DNA of 47,110 bases, from positions 1 through 47,110 of the forward strand of contig JAISTE010000032.1 of assembly GCA_031272825.1 (NCBI GenBank). The letters run 5' to 3'. This document shows, in pieces, positions 8,477 through 17,196 of this stretch (positions are counted from its first letter, which is position 1; every line of letters starts with the position of its first letter). The notes beneath the pieces were generated by a model, which had not been told where the DNA came from, ran no database searches, and saw nothing but the letters and a program-made list of their open reading frames with translations. A program made the translations under genes and the position numbers. The stretch comes from Propionibacteriaceae bacterium (lineage in GTDB: Bacteria; Actinomycetota; Actinomycetes; Propionibacteriales; Propionibacteriaceae).

Positions 8477-10354
8477 TTACCCCAGGGCGTCAATGAGCGT
8501 TTGGATTTGCCCGGACTTCGTCTCGTCGGTCGAGTATTGCTCCAGCAGCGTCTCGGCGCAGGACCTCACTTGGTCTCTCAAGGTGGTGTTCTTCGGCTGG
8601 CACAGCGTCAGGTTGTACAGATCGCCGGTCAGCCACTCGATGTTGTCCTGGCCGATGTCCCAAGAGATCAAGGTGTTGGCGGCATCCGTCGAGCGCGTGG
8701 AATAGGCGCTGAGCTCGTTTAGATAGGCCCAGTTGACCTTGTCCGTGGAACTGGTGGTGGCCGTGGGGCTGGGGGTGGGCGATTCGGTAGAACCGGTATC
8801 GGTCGTGGTTGAAGCCTGTACGCCGAGCTGGGTGATGGCTGTCGTGTAGTCCATCAGGTATTCCGCCCGATGCAGCGGGTCGACGCCCATGGCCGAGGAA
8901 ACCGCGCTCTCCACCTTTGCGGCGGTCAAGGTCTCCAGCTGTGACGCCTGCGTCAGGGTGTTCGTCCCCGACATGCGCCCGGCGATGAGCGCGATCGTTG
9001 CCAGCGGCAGCACCGCGAGCAAAATCAGCGGGGTGCGCAGGTTCTGCGAGGGTTCGGCTGCCTGAGCCCCCTTTGCTTTCTTGGCCGGGCCGGTGAGCGA
9101 TTCCCGCGGAGAAGCTGCGGCGAGGGCCAGGATTACCGCGATCATCGAAAGCGAGCCGAGCATGTTGGTGTCCGCCCCGAGCAGCGAGTGCAGCAGCAGC
9201 ATCGACAAGGCGGGAAGCAGCAGATCGGCCAGCGGGCGGTTGGACTTGCGCATCCGCCAGATCGCCCGGAACGCGAAGACCAAGGCGAGCACCAGCAAGA
9301 TCACGCCGAAAATCCCCACCTCATCGAGGGCCTGCAGCAAGAAGTTGAACGGTACCTGCGAGGTGCGGTAGGCGTCTTGAACCTGATACTGCCCAAGCGT
9401 GAAGGAACCCAGCCCCGAACCGAAGGCGAAGGAACGGGCGGAGAAAGCCAGGGCGTCGGCCCAGGCGCTGACCGGGAAAGAGAACGAGGTAAGCAGCCCG
9501 GTGATCGTCTCGGGGGAGTTGGAGGCCGGTACACCGAACAAGAACACGGGCACGGCCAGCGCCACCGCGATCACCGCACCCAGGCCGGTCAGCAACAGCC
9601 ACCTGCGGCGCTGCTGGGCCAGCAAGATGCCGCCGACCAGCACCGGGATCGCGCAGATCGCCGTGTCGATGGAGAAGCAAAGGACGAACTCGAAGGCCAG
9701 CACCACTAGGGCGGCCACGTTCAGCCAACGCACCCAAACTTGCTTGGTTGTGAGCGCGAACCACACCGCGATCAGCCCGCCGACGAGCGCCAAGGTTGCG
9801 GCCACGTCCGGCGAAGTCAAGGTCAGCATTCGCGCGCCCGTCCAGGAGCCGTAGTTCACCGCTCCCGAAACTGAGGTCGAGGCCATCGAGGTGATGAGCG
9901 GGCGCAGCAGCAGCCAAGAGGAGGCTGTTTCAAGCGAGAGCAAGGCGATGGCCGTTATGTAGGACAGCATCCCGGCCAGCACGATGCGCAGGTTCGCGGC
10001 GCGCCAGCGCACCAGCACCCAGCAGATCAAGAAAACCGAGGCGGCAGCGCCCAGGCGCATGGCAATCGGGAAGGCGTCGGGCCCCCAGTATGCCCAGATC
10101 GAAGAACACAGCGCGAACAGGACGAAACCCGCCAACAGCCAGACGATGCCGTTGGCCTTCAGCCCCTTAACCCAGGCGGCGATCACGCAGCCCAGGGCCA
10201 CGATCGAAAGCGCCAGGGCGACCAGCATCGGGCCGTCGGATTCCCAGAGGAAGAAGATGTCCTCGTAGGCGAGCGCCAGGGCGACGAAGCCCATGATCAC
10301 GGCAGGCACGACCTGCCGGGCGCTGAACTTTCGGCCTTGCGCGTTCTCGTCCAT
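8477..10354 (-). CDS. Multi-pass membrane protein, O-antigen-ligase-like
   Basis: A 625-residue protein with about 12 hydrophobic helices between residues 15 and 450, then a soluble C-terminal tail of about 170 residues containing a Ser/Thr/Pro-rich stretch. The block GSGLGSFTLGQYQVQDAY... NFLLQALDEVGIFGVILLVL resembles the Wzy/WaaL O-antigen ligase and polymerase superfamily, where an H- or Q-rich outer loop precedes an 'E.G..G' helix. In actinobacteria such proteins are thought to act on wall or surface glycans; the actual substrate is unknown. ATG 10354 is preceded by TAGGGT and six bases, suggesting a leaderless transcript. It lies 67 bp from the response-regulator gene on the same strand and could be co-expressed with it. 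Confidence 0.75.
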   Translation of the reverse strand: MDENAQGRKFSARQVVPAVIMGFVALALAYEDIFFLWESDGPMLVALALSIVALGCVIAAWVKGLKANGIVWLLAGFVLFALCSSIWAYWGPDAFPIAMRLGAAASVFLICWVLVRWRAANLRIVLAGMLSYITAIALLSLETASSWLLLRPLITSMASTSVSGAVNYGSWTGARMLTLTSPDVAATLALVGGLIAVWFALTTKQVWVRWLNVAALVVLAFEFVLCFSIDTAICAIPVLVGGILLAQQRRRWLLLTGLGAVIAVALAVPVFLFGVPASNSPETITGLLTSFSFPVSAWADALAFSARSFAFGSGLGSFTLGQYQVQDAYRTSQVPFNFLLQALDEVGIFGVILLVLALVFAFRAIWRMRKSNRPLADLLLPALSMLLLHSLLGADTNMLGSLSMIAVILALAAASPRESLTGPAKKAKGAQAAEPSQNLRTPLILLAVLPLATIALIAGRMSGTNTLTQASQLETLTAAKVESAVSSAMGVDPLHRAEYLMDYTTAITQLGVQASTTTDTGSTESPTPSPTATTSSTDKVNWAYLNELSAYSTRSTDAANTLISWDIGQDNIEWLTGDLYNLTLCQPKNTTLRDQVRSCAETLLEQYSTDETKSGQIQTLIDALG

Positions 10355-10360
10355 ATGTCC

Positions 10361-10366
10361 ACCCTA
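10361..10366 (-). promoter_or_regulatory. -10 element of the O-antigen-ligase-like gene (leaderless geometry)
   Basis: On the minus strand TAGGGT is followed by six bases and then ATG at 10354. No Shine-Dalgarno sequence is present. Confidence 0.45.
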
Positions 10367-10421
10367 CTTGCAGTAAGTAATGGCTACAACGGACGGACGC
10401 GGTTTGGTATTCCCAAGAACG

Positions 10422-11057
10422 TCAGAGCGGGGCTTCCTTCACGCCTAGCCACAGGGCCACAGCCTCCAGGCGCGACTGCACGCCGAGCTTGGCGTAGGCG
10501 TTGTAAAGGTGAGATTTGACCGTCTTCTTGGAAACCTGAAGCTCCTTGGCGATCTGGTCGTTGGAGTAACCCTTGGTGAGGGCGTCGAGGATCTCGGACT
10601 CACGGGCGGAAATGTTGTACTTCTCCTTGAGGGAGCGCACCGGAGATTTGGTGAGGAGCTTGGAAAAATCGATGAGGCTGGCGGCCGTCGAACCCAAGAT
10701 GATGCCGCCCTTGGGGGCCATGAGCAGCGCGCTCATCAGCTCGGAGTTGGTGAAGGATCCGTAGGTGAGATAGCCGCGCGCACCTAGGGCGAGGGCCTTG
10801 CGCATCATCTCTTCGTCCGCGAAGGAGGTGAGCATGACGACCGGCGTGTCCTTGATGTGGGTAAGGGCGGTCAGGCCGTCCATCTTGGGCATCTTGATGT
10901 CCAAGAAAACGAGGTCGTAGTGGGTGGCTTGCAGCATGTCCAAGGCCTCCAGCGCGTCGGAAGCCTGGCCGACGCCTTTGACCATCTCAATGGACTCCAG
11001 CTTGGATGTGAGGCCGGAGCGAATAATCGGGTTGTCGTCGACAACAAGTACTTTCAT
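10422..11057 (-). CDS. LuxR/NarL-family response regulator
   Basis: A 211-residue two-domain regulator. The receiver domain has the acidic pair in VLVVDDNP (residues 8-9), the phospho-acceptor Asp in LVFLDIKMPKMDG (near 54), the Thr/Ser position in VVMLTSFAD, and a later Lys replaced by context (ALGARGYLTYGSF). The C-terminal HTH is LuxR type (SARESEILDALTKGYSN, then IAKELQVSKKTVKSHLYNA). I start it at ATG 11057, which has GGAGGGG five to six bases upstream; the frame extends further to 11105 without support. No histidine kinase is adjacent, so it is an orphan within this window. The receiver position usually held by Lys (KP motif) looks degenerate (TYGS), so its phosphorylation control may be atypical. 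Confidence 0.9.
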   Translation of the reverse strand: MKVLVVDDNPIIRSGLTSKLESIEMVKGVGQASDALEALDMLQATHYDLVFLDIKMPKMDGLTALTHIKDTPVVMLTSFADEEMMRKALALGARGYLTYGSFTNSELMSALLMAPKGGIILGSTAASLIDFSKLLTKSPVRSLKEKYNISARESEILDALTKGYSNDQIAKELQVSKKTVKSHLYNAYAKLGVQSRLEAVALWLGVKEAPL

Positions 11058-11215
11058 GTTCCCCTCCATGTGCTTGTAAGGCCTTGGCCCTACGCCCATA
11101 AACATACCGTTTCGCCAAGATTTTCCCTACCCTGAGGATAGATATTAGGCCTTGATTAGTGGTTTTGTCCGAGCCCGCTAGGACGAAGGCACTATTGGCA
11201 AACGGATTTAGTGTT

Positions 11216-11693
11216 GACGGCAGGCGAAGGGTCGGCTGCCGACGCGAAACGCAAGGTTACCCTTTTATCGAAGATTTTCACGATCCGCCCCGACGGGCGC
11301 TCGGAGGGAGGCCTACCACAGGCGCGGAGCCCTCCGCCCGTTGCGGGCTCACGGCGGTCTCCCTGAGTTCCCCTGGGGAGGCCGCCACTTTCATCCTTAC
11401 TCGACCTCATGCCATCCCCCAAAGTAGCTAGCCCCTGACAAGGGGAAACAATTTGGGGGTAAGGCTCAAGGCTTAGCTCGCATAATAAGTAATGCCGAAA
11501 CGCCGGGCGAATGTTAGGGGTAGGCGAGTTGCCGGGGATAAGGTATAACCACTCTTGCGGTTCTAGGGGTAGCTGGCCCGGTGATAGCAAGTCTCTCACC
11601 GGGCCAGACCTCGTTACAGCAAGTCCCAGACATTACGAAATAGCACCTCACCTCAGAATGGTGTCCCAGGTTCTCCTGGGACACCATTTATTT
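11216..11693 (+). ncRNA. Candidate structured non-coding RNA, class not identified
   Basis: This 478-bp stretch has no credible gene but is dense in stable inverted repeats, ending in a strong intrinsic terminator. Clear stems are: 11302-11308 with 11330-11336; 11353-11363 with 11375-11386; a nested pair CCCCCAAA/TTTGGGGG (11416-11423 with 11452-11459) enclosing CCCC/GGGG (11432-11435 with 11442-11445); and a perfect 12-bp stem at 11573-11584 with 11596-11607. Unpaired runs such as GAAACAA and AATGCCGAAACG look like conserved-loop material. I checked by eye for RNase P RNA, tmRNA and SRP motifs and saw none. The 5' end is a guess. An actinobacterial class such as raiA RNA is conceivable, but I cannot confirm it. 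sdaA downstream has its own promoter, so this looks like an independent transcript rather than a riboswitch. Confidence 0.6.
11657..11693 (+). terminator. Strong intrinsic terminator of the structured RNA
   Basis: A perfect 14-bp stem (11657-11670 with 11675-11688), TTCT loop and a TATTT tail. It separates the structured RNA from sdaA. Confidence 0.85.
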
Positions 11694-11732
11694 GTATGCA
11701 GGGGGCAATGTGTGTCGGCTTGGGCGTCGGAC

Positions 11733-11738
11733 TACACT
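11733..11738 (+). promoter_or_regulatory. -10 element of sdaA (leaderless geometry)
   Basis: TACACT ends 7 bp before GTG 11746, the same spacing as glnE. The start has no Shine-Dalgarno sequence. Confidence 0.5.
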
Positions 11739-11745
11739 GCCTAGC

Positions 11746-13146
11746 GTGACGCAATACTCGGTCTTCGATCTTTTTAAGGTGGGGATCGGCCCCTCTTCAT
11801 CGCACACCGTCGGCCCGATGCGGGCTGCGCTCACCTGCGTGCAGGATCTGCGAGCGGCCGGAAAGCTCGGCCAGGTGCGCGGCGTGCGCGTGCGGCTGCT
11901 CGGATCGCTGGGGGCAACCGGCCTCGGGCACGGAACCGACAACGCCGTATACCTGGGTTTGAGCGGGCTCGACCCCGAGACGGTCACAACCGAAGACATC
12001 GAACGCGTCAAAGCCAAAGTGGCCGGCGGCTCGCTCAAGTTCGGCGGTGAGTTCGATATCGCGCTCACCGACCAGTCCATGTCCTTCGAACCGCAGGTTC
12101 ACCTCAGGCACCCCAACGCGCTTACCATCGAAATTACCGACGCCCAGGGCCAGGCCCTGCTGGAACGCACCTATTACTCGGTCGGGGGAGGGTTCATCGT
12201 GCCCGATGCGGCCAACGAGGCCGCCGACATCGCCTGCGGCTGCCCCTCGACGAGCACCGGCTGCGAATCTGCGGCAAGAGAGGTTCCCTACCCGTTCGAA
12301 CACTCATCCGAGCTGCTGGAGCGCTGCGAGGAAACCGGAATGTCGGTTGCCGGAGTGATGATGGCCAACGAACGGGCGCTGAACCCCGAGCTGGACGTCG
12401 AGGCGAAGATCGGCCAGATCTGGGATGTGATGGTCGAATCCATCAAGTCCGGACTGAACACCGAAGGCGTACTGCCCGGGGGCATGGCGCTCAAGCGCCG
12501 GGCCCCGCAGCTCTACCGGTCGCTGCGTGCCGCCGGGCACGGCTCAGATCCCTTCAGGATGATGGATTGGATCACTGTCTACGCGCTGGCCGTCTCGGAG
12601 GAGAACGCCGCCGGGCATCGCGTGGTGACCGCGCCGACGAACGGGGCCGCAGCCGTCGTACCGGCGGTACTGCGCTACTACACCCGCCACACCGAGGGCG
12701 GTGAAAACATCTCCATCTCTGACTTCTTCCTAGCCGCAGGCGCAATCGGACTGCTGATCAAGCGCAACGCATCCTTGGCCGGAGCCGAGGTGGGCTGCCA
12801 GGGCGAGATCGGCTCGGCCTGCGCGATGGCCGCCGGTGGGCTGGTTCAAGCCCTAGGCGGAACCCCCGGGCAGGTAGAAAACGCCGCCGAGATCGCCATG
12901 GAACACCACCTGGGGCTGACCTGCGATCCGGTGAATGGGCTGGTGCAAATCCCGTGCATCGAGCGCAACGCCATCTCGGCGGTGACCGCGGTTAACTCGG
13001 CCCGCATGGCCATGCGCGGCGACGGCCGTCACCGCGTCTCCCTAGATGCCGTGCTCAAGACCATGCTGGAGACCGGCCTGGACATGAAGCGCAAGTACAA
13101 AGAGACGGCCCTGGGCGGCCTGGCCGCGAACTTCACGGTCTGCTAG
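11746..13146 (+). CDS. sdaA: L-serine ammonia-lyase (L-serine dehydratase), single chain
   Basis: Converts L-serine to pyruvate and ammonia using an oxygen-labile [4Fe-4S] cluster. At 466 residues it is the one-chain form, with the beta domain first ([20 protein letters not shown] at the N-terminus) and the alpha domain after about residue 190 ([17 protein letters not shown]). Cluster-ligand cysteines are visible in [14 protein letters not shown] and in [18 protein letters not shown], and a C-terminal Cys ends the chain (FTVC), as expected for the tail that reaches into the active site. The start GTG 11746 places the conserved N-terminus right at the beginning and matches the leaderless -10. 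The frame is open upstream to 11692 but that part has no family resemblance. No clear terminator follows. Confidence 0.97.
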   Translation: MTQYSVFDLFKVGIGPSSSHTVGPMRAALTCVQDLRAAGKLGQVRGVRVRLLGSLGATGLGHGTDNAVYLGLSGLDPETVTTEDIERVKAKVAGGSLKFGGEFDIALTDQSMSFEPQVHLRHPNALTIEITDAQGQALLERTYYSVGGGFIVPDAANEAADIACGCPSTSTGCESAAREVPYPFEHSSELLERCEETGMSVAGVMMANERALNPELDVEAKIGQIWDVMVESIKSGLNTEGVLPGGMALKRRAPQLYRSLRAAGHGSDPFRMMDWITVYALAVSEENAAGHRVVTAPTNGAAAVVPAVLRYYTRHTEGGENISISDFFLAAGAIGLLIKRNASLAGAEVGCQGEIGSACAMAAGGLVQALGGTPGQVENAAEIAMEHHLGLTCDPVNGLVQIPCIERNAISAVTAVNSARMAMRGDGRHRVSLDAVLKTMLETGLDMKRKYKETALGGLAANFTVC

Positions 13147-13195
13147 TTCCTCCTGTAAAGGAGTCACCGACTCTTGCCTTCCCGGGTTTTCTGGC

Positions 13196-13322
13196 CGTCA
13201 TCCCGCGCGCAGTCGCGGGATCTCTCCCTATAACGCGGCGAGATGCTATTCGTCGCTTCGCTCCTTGAGACCGGGGCGGGGACTGCGTCCCGCTGCAGTC
13301 TGCGACTACGCGCAGCATGACG
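13196..13322 (+). repeat. REP/MITE-like inverted repeat element, copy 1
   Basis: The left arm 13196-13223 reads CGTCATCCCGCGCGCAGTCG and on; the right arm 13296-13322 is its approximate inverse. The same family recurs at 17116-17196. It occupies most of the gene-free 13147-13491 stretch. The rest of that stretch has only a weak TCCT/AGGA hairpin just after sdaA and the Shine-Dalgarno of the next gene. Confidence 0.6.
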
Positions 13323-13491
13323 AGGTAGTGTGCGCCCACCGGCAGAACCATGGCTTAGGCGGGAAATACCTCTTTCTCATACCGCTGTTTCAGGGCTGAC
13401 CCTGAACCCCCACCCAAACGCGGCTCCAGTCCGCGACTTTTGCGCAGCTTAGGGGCATGATGGAAAGCGAAAACTCTATTGAAGGAGCAAG

Positions 13492-13731
13492 ATGAGCGAG
13501 AAGACCGAAGAGTTCAGCATCAACGGCGAGCAGCTCGTTGCGAAGGTCAAGCAGATCGTCGCGGAGGGGAACGCCCGGCTGATCACGATCAAGGCCAAGA
13601 ACGGCAAGGAGCTGATCTCCATCCCGCTGACCATCGGTGTCGTGGGCACGCTGGTCGCCCCCGTGCTGGCGGCCCTGGGGGCCATCGCCGCGCTGGTGAC
13701 CGAGTGCACCATCGTCGTAGAACGTTCGTAG
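13492..13731 (+). CDS. Small DUF4342-type protein with a membrane-like C-terminus
   Basis: A 79-residue protein. The N-terminal half is a charged segment (EEFSINGEQLVAKVKQIV... RLITIKAKNGKELISIPL) and the C-terminal half is hydrophobic (TIGVVGTLVAPVLAALGAIA), then a short polar end. The pattern 'NGK-L-IPLT-GVVG' matches my recollection of DUF4342, a family of unknown function found in many Gram-positive bacteria. AAGGAG lies 5-6 bp before ATG 13492, so the start is well supported. It stands alone between sdaA and the convergent kinase gene, 81 bp from the latter's stop. Function unknown; membrane association is inferred from the hydrophobic half. Confidence 0.75.
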   Translation: MSEKTEEFSINGEQLVAKVKQIVAEGNARLITIKAKNGKELISIPLTIGVVGTLVAPVLAALGAIAALVTECTIVVERS

Positions 13732-13812
13732 TTGTGCCTACGCCCGCAATTGCGGGCATTTGGGCGGCGTGGGCGGGACGACAAGAGTGGGCCGCAGGTG
13801 CTGGCGCGACTC

Positions 13813-14757
13813 TCAGCCGATGAGCGCCAGCACCTGTTCTTCACTCGGCATGGCAGCCGAGCATTCGATCTTGGAGGCCACCAGCGCCCCCGCCGCGTTC
13901 GCGAACAGCAGCGTGCGCTCCAAATCCCAGCCCTCTAACAGGCCGTGGCAAAAACTCCCGCCGAAGGCATCCCCGGCACCCAGGCCGTTCATGACGTCCA
14001 CCTTGAAGGTCGGCACTTCGATCGTCTGATCCGCGCTCATCGCAAGCGATCCACGCTCGCCTTGCTTCACCACCGCCAGCTTCACGCCCATCCCCAACAG
14101 CGCCTCGGCAGCCGCATGGGGTTCGGTAAGCCCCGTGGCGATGTAGCACTCTTCCATGTTTCCGATGGCTACATCGCAGTACTGCAGCGCCGCCTGTGCC
14201 TGCTCCCGGCCTCCTCCGGCTGGCCAGAACTTCGGGCGGTAGTCCAGATCGAGGATCGTCCACTGCTGGCGGCCGCGCGCGGCCAGCGCCGCCAGGTGCG
14301 CGCTGCGCGAGGGCTCGGCGGAAAGACCCGTGAGGGTTGCCCAGAAGATCCGGGCGGTGCGGATGAACTCCATAGGCAGCGAGTCGGAGTGCAATTGCAG
14401 ATCCGGCGAGTGCTCCGTGCGGTAGAAGATCAGGGGGAAGTGATCGGGAGGGAAGATCTCGCAGAAGGTCACCGGCGTGGGGGACGCAGAATCCAGGCCG
14501 ACGAAGCAGTCGTCCACCCCGTTCTCGCGCAGCTCCTCGTGGACGAAACGCCCGAAGGGATCGTTGCCGGTCTTGGAGATTAGTGCCACGCGGTGTTCGA
14601 AGCGCGCCCCCGCAACGGCCACGTTTCCCGCAGAGCCGCCCAGGTACTTTCCGAAGGTACCCACCCGCTCCAGCGGCAGGCCGATCTCGGTTGGGTAGAG
14701 GTCGACGCCGACCCTTCCAACACAGAGCAGATCGCAAGGATGTCCCGATAACAGCAC
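13813..14757 (-). CDS. PfkB-family carbohydrate kinase, IolC-like
   Basis: A 314-residue ribokinase-fold kinase. The N-terminal substrate site shows GKYLGGSAGNVAVAGAR and the C-terminal PfkB signature is MNGLGAGDAFGGSFCHGLL, with Asp as catalytic base. The segment LDLDYRPKFWP is typical of 5-dehydro-2-deoxygluconokinase (IolC) of the myo-inositol pathway, so that is the best guess, but no other iol genes are here. The symporter, small membrane protein and LacI regulator upstream on the same strand make a transport-and-phosphorylation set plausible. GTG 14757 follows TAGACT and seven bases: a separate leaderless promoter, so it is probably not just the tail of the symporter operon. Confidence 0.85.
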   Translation of the reverse strand: MLLSGHPCDLLCVGRVGVDLYPTEIGLPLERVGTFGKYLGGSAGNVAVAGARFEHRVALISKTGNDPFGRFVHEELRENGVDDCFVGLDSASPTPVTFCEIFPPDHFPLIFYRTEHSPDLQLHSDSLPMEFIRTARIFWATLTGLSAEPSRSAHLAALAARGRQQWTILDLDYRPKFWPAGGGREQAQAALQYCDVAIGNMEECYIATGLTEPHAAAEALLGMGVKLAVVKQGERGSLAMSADQTIEVPTFKVDVMNGLGAGDAFGGSFCHGLLEGWDLERTLLFANAAGALVASKIECSAAMPSEEQVLALIG

Positions 14758-14764
14758 GGGGCCG

Positions 14765-14770
14765 AGTCTA
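14765..14770 (-). promoter_or_regulatory. -10 element of the IolC-like kinase gene (leaderless geometry)
   Basis: Minus-strand TAGACT, then seven bases, then GTG 14757. Same hexamer and spacing as glnE. Confidence 0.5.
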
Positions 14771-14805
14771 GCCGTGCGGCAAAAAAATGGCGCTTACCAC
14801 ACGGA

Positions 14806-14832
14806 ACGGCCCCGGTGGCATGCCGGGGCCGT
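14806..14832 (-). terminator. Hairpin downstream of the small membrane protein gene
   Basis: A perfect 10-bp stem (14806-14815 with 14823-14832). On the minus strand a run of seven T follows, but about 25 bases later, so it may be a weak or Rho-assisted terminator for the symporter operon. Confidence 0.4.
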
Positions 14833-14849
14833 CTGAGGTGAGGTGTCGG

Positions 14850-15155
14850 TCAAGATTGGGTGTCGGGAACGTCCTCGTACATCGGCTTAAACCTCGCCCA
14901 TACGACGAAAACCAGCGCGACGACGACCAGCGCCAGCCCCGTCCACAGGTTTGCGTTGACCCCGCCGGTCTTCTCCAGGCTCTGGTCGGCGGTGAAGGAG
15001 CAGATCACCAAGAAGATGCCGATCAGGCCCAGCGCGGTGGCGATGAAGACGCGCACGTCGAACGCTCCCAGGGACTGCTTGTGCGTTGTCGGCGCAATCG
15101 GCGTACTTGGCGTCGCGGGGGCACTTGGGGTGTTATCAATAGGTTGCTCAGCCAT
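14850..15155 (-). CDS. Small two-helix membrane protein following the symporter
   Basis: A 101-residue protein: a Pro/Thr-rich cytoplasmic-like N-terminus (about 30 residues), then two transmembrane segments (VFIATALGLIGIFLVICSF and WTGLALVVVALVFVVWARF) and a short acidic tail. TAAGGAG lies just before ATG 15155, overlapping the end of the symporter gene 9 bp upstream, so the two are co-translated. The position suggests an accessory subunit or partner of the sodium:solute symporter. I recognise no named family. Confidence 0.8.
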   Translation of the reverse strand: MAEQPIDNTPSAPATPSTPIAPTTHKQSLGAFDVRVFIATALGLIGIFLVICSFTADQSLEKTGGVNANLWTGLALVVVALVFVVWARFKPMYEDVPDTQS

Positions 15156-15164
15156 TGCTACTCC

Positions 15165-16862
15165 TTAGGCGAAGACGAAGTTGAGGGCGATCACGAAAAC
15201 GAGCGAGATGCCCGCCAGCGGGACAGGACGGCGATACCAGGGGTACTTCACATTGCCCGGATCTTGCAGCGCCGACTTGGGGGTGAGGGAGTACACGAAG
15301 CCAACCAGCTCGGACTCAGGCTTGGGTGCGGTGAATTGTGTGACGATCACCGAAAGCACGACGTCGACCACGAATGCTGTGGCCGCGGCTAGGAAGGCCG
15401 AGCCTTGGCCGGGCAAGTCGAGCACGCCCGTCTGGTTGAGGATGAACACGCCGACCGCGGAGAGGGTACCGAACACCAGGCCGACCCAGCCGGCCGTCGG
15501 GCTCATGCGCTTCCACAACATGCCAAGCAAGAAGGTGGCGAACAGTGGGGCGTTGAAGAACCCGAACAGTGTTTGCAGGTAGTCCATCAGGTTGGAGAAG
15601 GAACCGGCGATGAAGGCCGTGCCGATGGCTACGATGGTGGCCGTGACCGTCGCTATACGCCCCAATTTGAGGTAGTAGGCGTCGTCCTTGTCCTTCTGGA
15701 TATAACGTTCCCAGATGTCGTAGGTGATGACCGTGTTGAACGCCGAGATGTTAGCCGCCATGCCGGCCATGAACGCCGCGAGCAGGCCGGTGACCGCGAG
15801 GCCCAGCAGGCCGTTGGGCAGGACGTCTCTCATCAGGTAGATCAGCGATTGGTTCCACTGCACCTCGGCACCCGTCCCAGCCTTGTAGGAGATCAGTTCG
15901 GGGACGATCGCCGCTGCGATCATGCCGGGGATGACGACGATGAAGGGGATGAACATCTTCGGGAAGGAACCGATGATCGGGGTCAGGCGGGCCGAGCGAA
16001 TCGAGTTCGACGCCATTGCCCGCTGCACTTCGACGAAGTTGGTCGTCCAATATCCGAAGGACAGGACGAAGCCCAGGCCGAAGACGATGCCCACCACCGA
16101 CAGCCATGGGTAGGGGAAGCCGGAGAGGGCTTGTCCAGGCCAGGTTTGCAGCTGTCCGGCACCGCAGCCGTACTCTTGACCGGGGCCGCAGGGCTCCGCC
16201 GAAACCTTGGCGACGAAGCCCTGCCAGCCGCCGATGCGGTTCAGGCCGATCAGCGTCAGGGGAAGGAGCCCGGCGACGATCACGAAGAACTGCAGCACCT
16301 CGTTGTAGATGGCAGCCGATAGGCCACCCAAGGTGATGTAGGAGAGCACGATCAAGGCGGCGACGAATAGCGTCACCCACATCGGCCAGCCCAGCATGGC
16401 CTGCACGATGGAACCCAGCAGGTAGAGGTTGACGCCCGCGATCAGCAGCTGCGCGCACGCGAACGAGATGGAGTTGACGAGGTGGGCGGGCACGCCGAAG
16501 CGCTTGTACATGAACTCGGGTACCGAGCGAACCTTCGAACCGTAGTAGAACGGCATCATCACCACGCCGAGGAACAGCATCGCGGGGATGGCACCGACCC
16601 AGAAGTAGTGCATGGTCGGCAGGCCGTATTGAGCGCCGGTGGCGGACATGCCCATGATCTCGACCGCGCCCAGGTTGGCGGAAATGAACGCCAGGCCGGT
16701 CACCCAGGCCGGCAGCGAGCGGCCCGAGAGCAGGAAGTCGATGGCGTTGGAGACGTGTTTACGCCCGAGCACCCCGATTCCGATAACGAGCACAAAGTAA
16801 ATGACCAGCGGGACGTAGTCGAACCACGCCACATCTATGATGGTCCCTTCGAGCGTCAGCAC
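15165..16862 (-). CDS. Sodium:solute symporter (SSS/SGLT family)
   Basis: A 565-residue protein with about 13-14 transmembrane helices. Family marks include FLLSGRSLPAWVTGLAFISA near the N-terminus, GMSATGAQYGLPTMHYFWVG, and AFMAGMAANISAFNTVITYD in the middle, which matches the SSS signature. The sub-family looks like sugar or inositol carriers, in keeping with the IolC-like kinase downstream. I choose GTG 16862 because AAGGAGG lies five bases upstream and the first helix begins soon after; the frame reaches 16928 without support. A LacI-type operator lies about 65 bp upstream (16924-16937). The substrate is inferred from context only. Confidence 0.9.
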   Translation of the reverse strand: MLTLEGTIIDVAWFDYVPLVIYFVLVIGIGVLGRKHVSNAIDFLLSGRSLPAWVTGLAFISANLGAVEIMGMSATGAQYGLPTMHYFWVGAIPAMLFLGVVMMPFYYGSKVRSVPEFMYKRFGVPAHLVNSISFACAQLLIAGVNLYLLGSIVQAMLGWPMWVTLFVAALIVLSYITLGGLSAAIYNEVLQFFVIVAGLLPLTLIGLNRIGGWQGFVAKVSAEPCGPGQEYGCGAGQLQTWPGQALSGFPYPWLSVVGIVFGLGFVLSFGYWTTNFVEVQRAMASNSIRSARLTPIIGSFPKMFIPFIVVIPGMIAAAIVPELISYKAGTGAEVQWNQSLIYLMRDVLPNGLLGLAVTGLLAAFMAGMAANISAFNTVITYDIWERYIQKDKDDAYYLKLGRIATVTATIVAIGTAFIAGSFSNLMDYLQTLFGFFNAPLFATFLLGMLWKRMSPTAGWVGLVFGTLSAVGVFILNQTGVLDLPGQGSAFLAAATAFVVDVVLSVIVTQFTAPKPESELVGFVYSLTPKSALQDPGNVKYPWYRRPVPLAGISLVFVIALNFVFA

Positions 16863-16923
16863 GATTTCCTCCTTGGATGGACACTTCCCACACTGCCACC
16901 ATGTGAAAACTTGCGCAAATTGC

Positions 16924-16937
16924 TGCAAGCGCTTTAG
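16924..16937. promoter_or_regulatory. LacI/GalR-type operator upstream of the symporter
   Basis: TGCAAGCGCTTTAG matches 8 of 10 fixed positions of the family operator TGNAANCGNTTNCA and has the palindromic core AAGCGCTT. It lies between the LacI gene and the symporter gene, near the expected symporter promoter. The LacI protein encoded at 17360-18346 is the obvious ligand. Confidence 0.6.
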
Positions 16938-17063
16938 TGCCGTTCGGGGAAAAATTTCAGGTCATCGAAAAGCGTTGTGAAACTGGGGCCTTGGGTTGAA
17001 ATGTGCCTAAGCCGACGGGATGGGAATAGTTCGCGGAATAAGGATCAGCTTTTGTACCCGCTT

Positions 17064-17115
17064 CGTCATCCTGCGCCGCACACTTCATCCGTCATCCTGC
17101 GCCGCACACTTCATC
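17064..17115 (+). repeat. 26-bp tandem direct repeat (two copies and a partial third)
   Basis: CGTCATCCTGCGCCGCACAC begins two adjacent 26-bp units (17064-17089, 17090-17115). A third start at 17116 runs into the inverted-repeat element. Confidence 0.8.
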
Positions 17116-17196
17116 CGTCATCCTGCGCGCAGTCGCAGGATCTACAGTTCCGCGCCCCTACTCTAAAGAGATCCTGCGACTACGCGCAGGATGACG
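17116..17196. repeat. REP/MITE-like inverted repeat element, copy 2
   Basis: Two 28-bp arms, 17116-17143 and 17169-17196, are inverse complements with one mismatch and flank a 25-bp centre. The left arm equals that of the copy at 13196 except for C/T and G/A changes that keep the pairing (compensatory). Confidence 0.8.

Noticed and set aside
11159..11599. Two overlapping ORFs (plus 11159-11431, minus 11192-11599)
   Set aside because: They lie in the structured RNA, lack Shine-Dalgarno sequences and their translations look random.
11216..11693. RNase P RNA, tmRNA or SRP RNA in the gap before sdaA
   Set aside because: The conserved GAGGAAAGTCC-type box of RNase P RNA and the tRNA-like end of tmRNA are absent on both strands.
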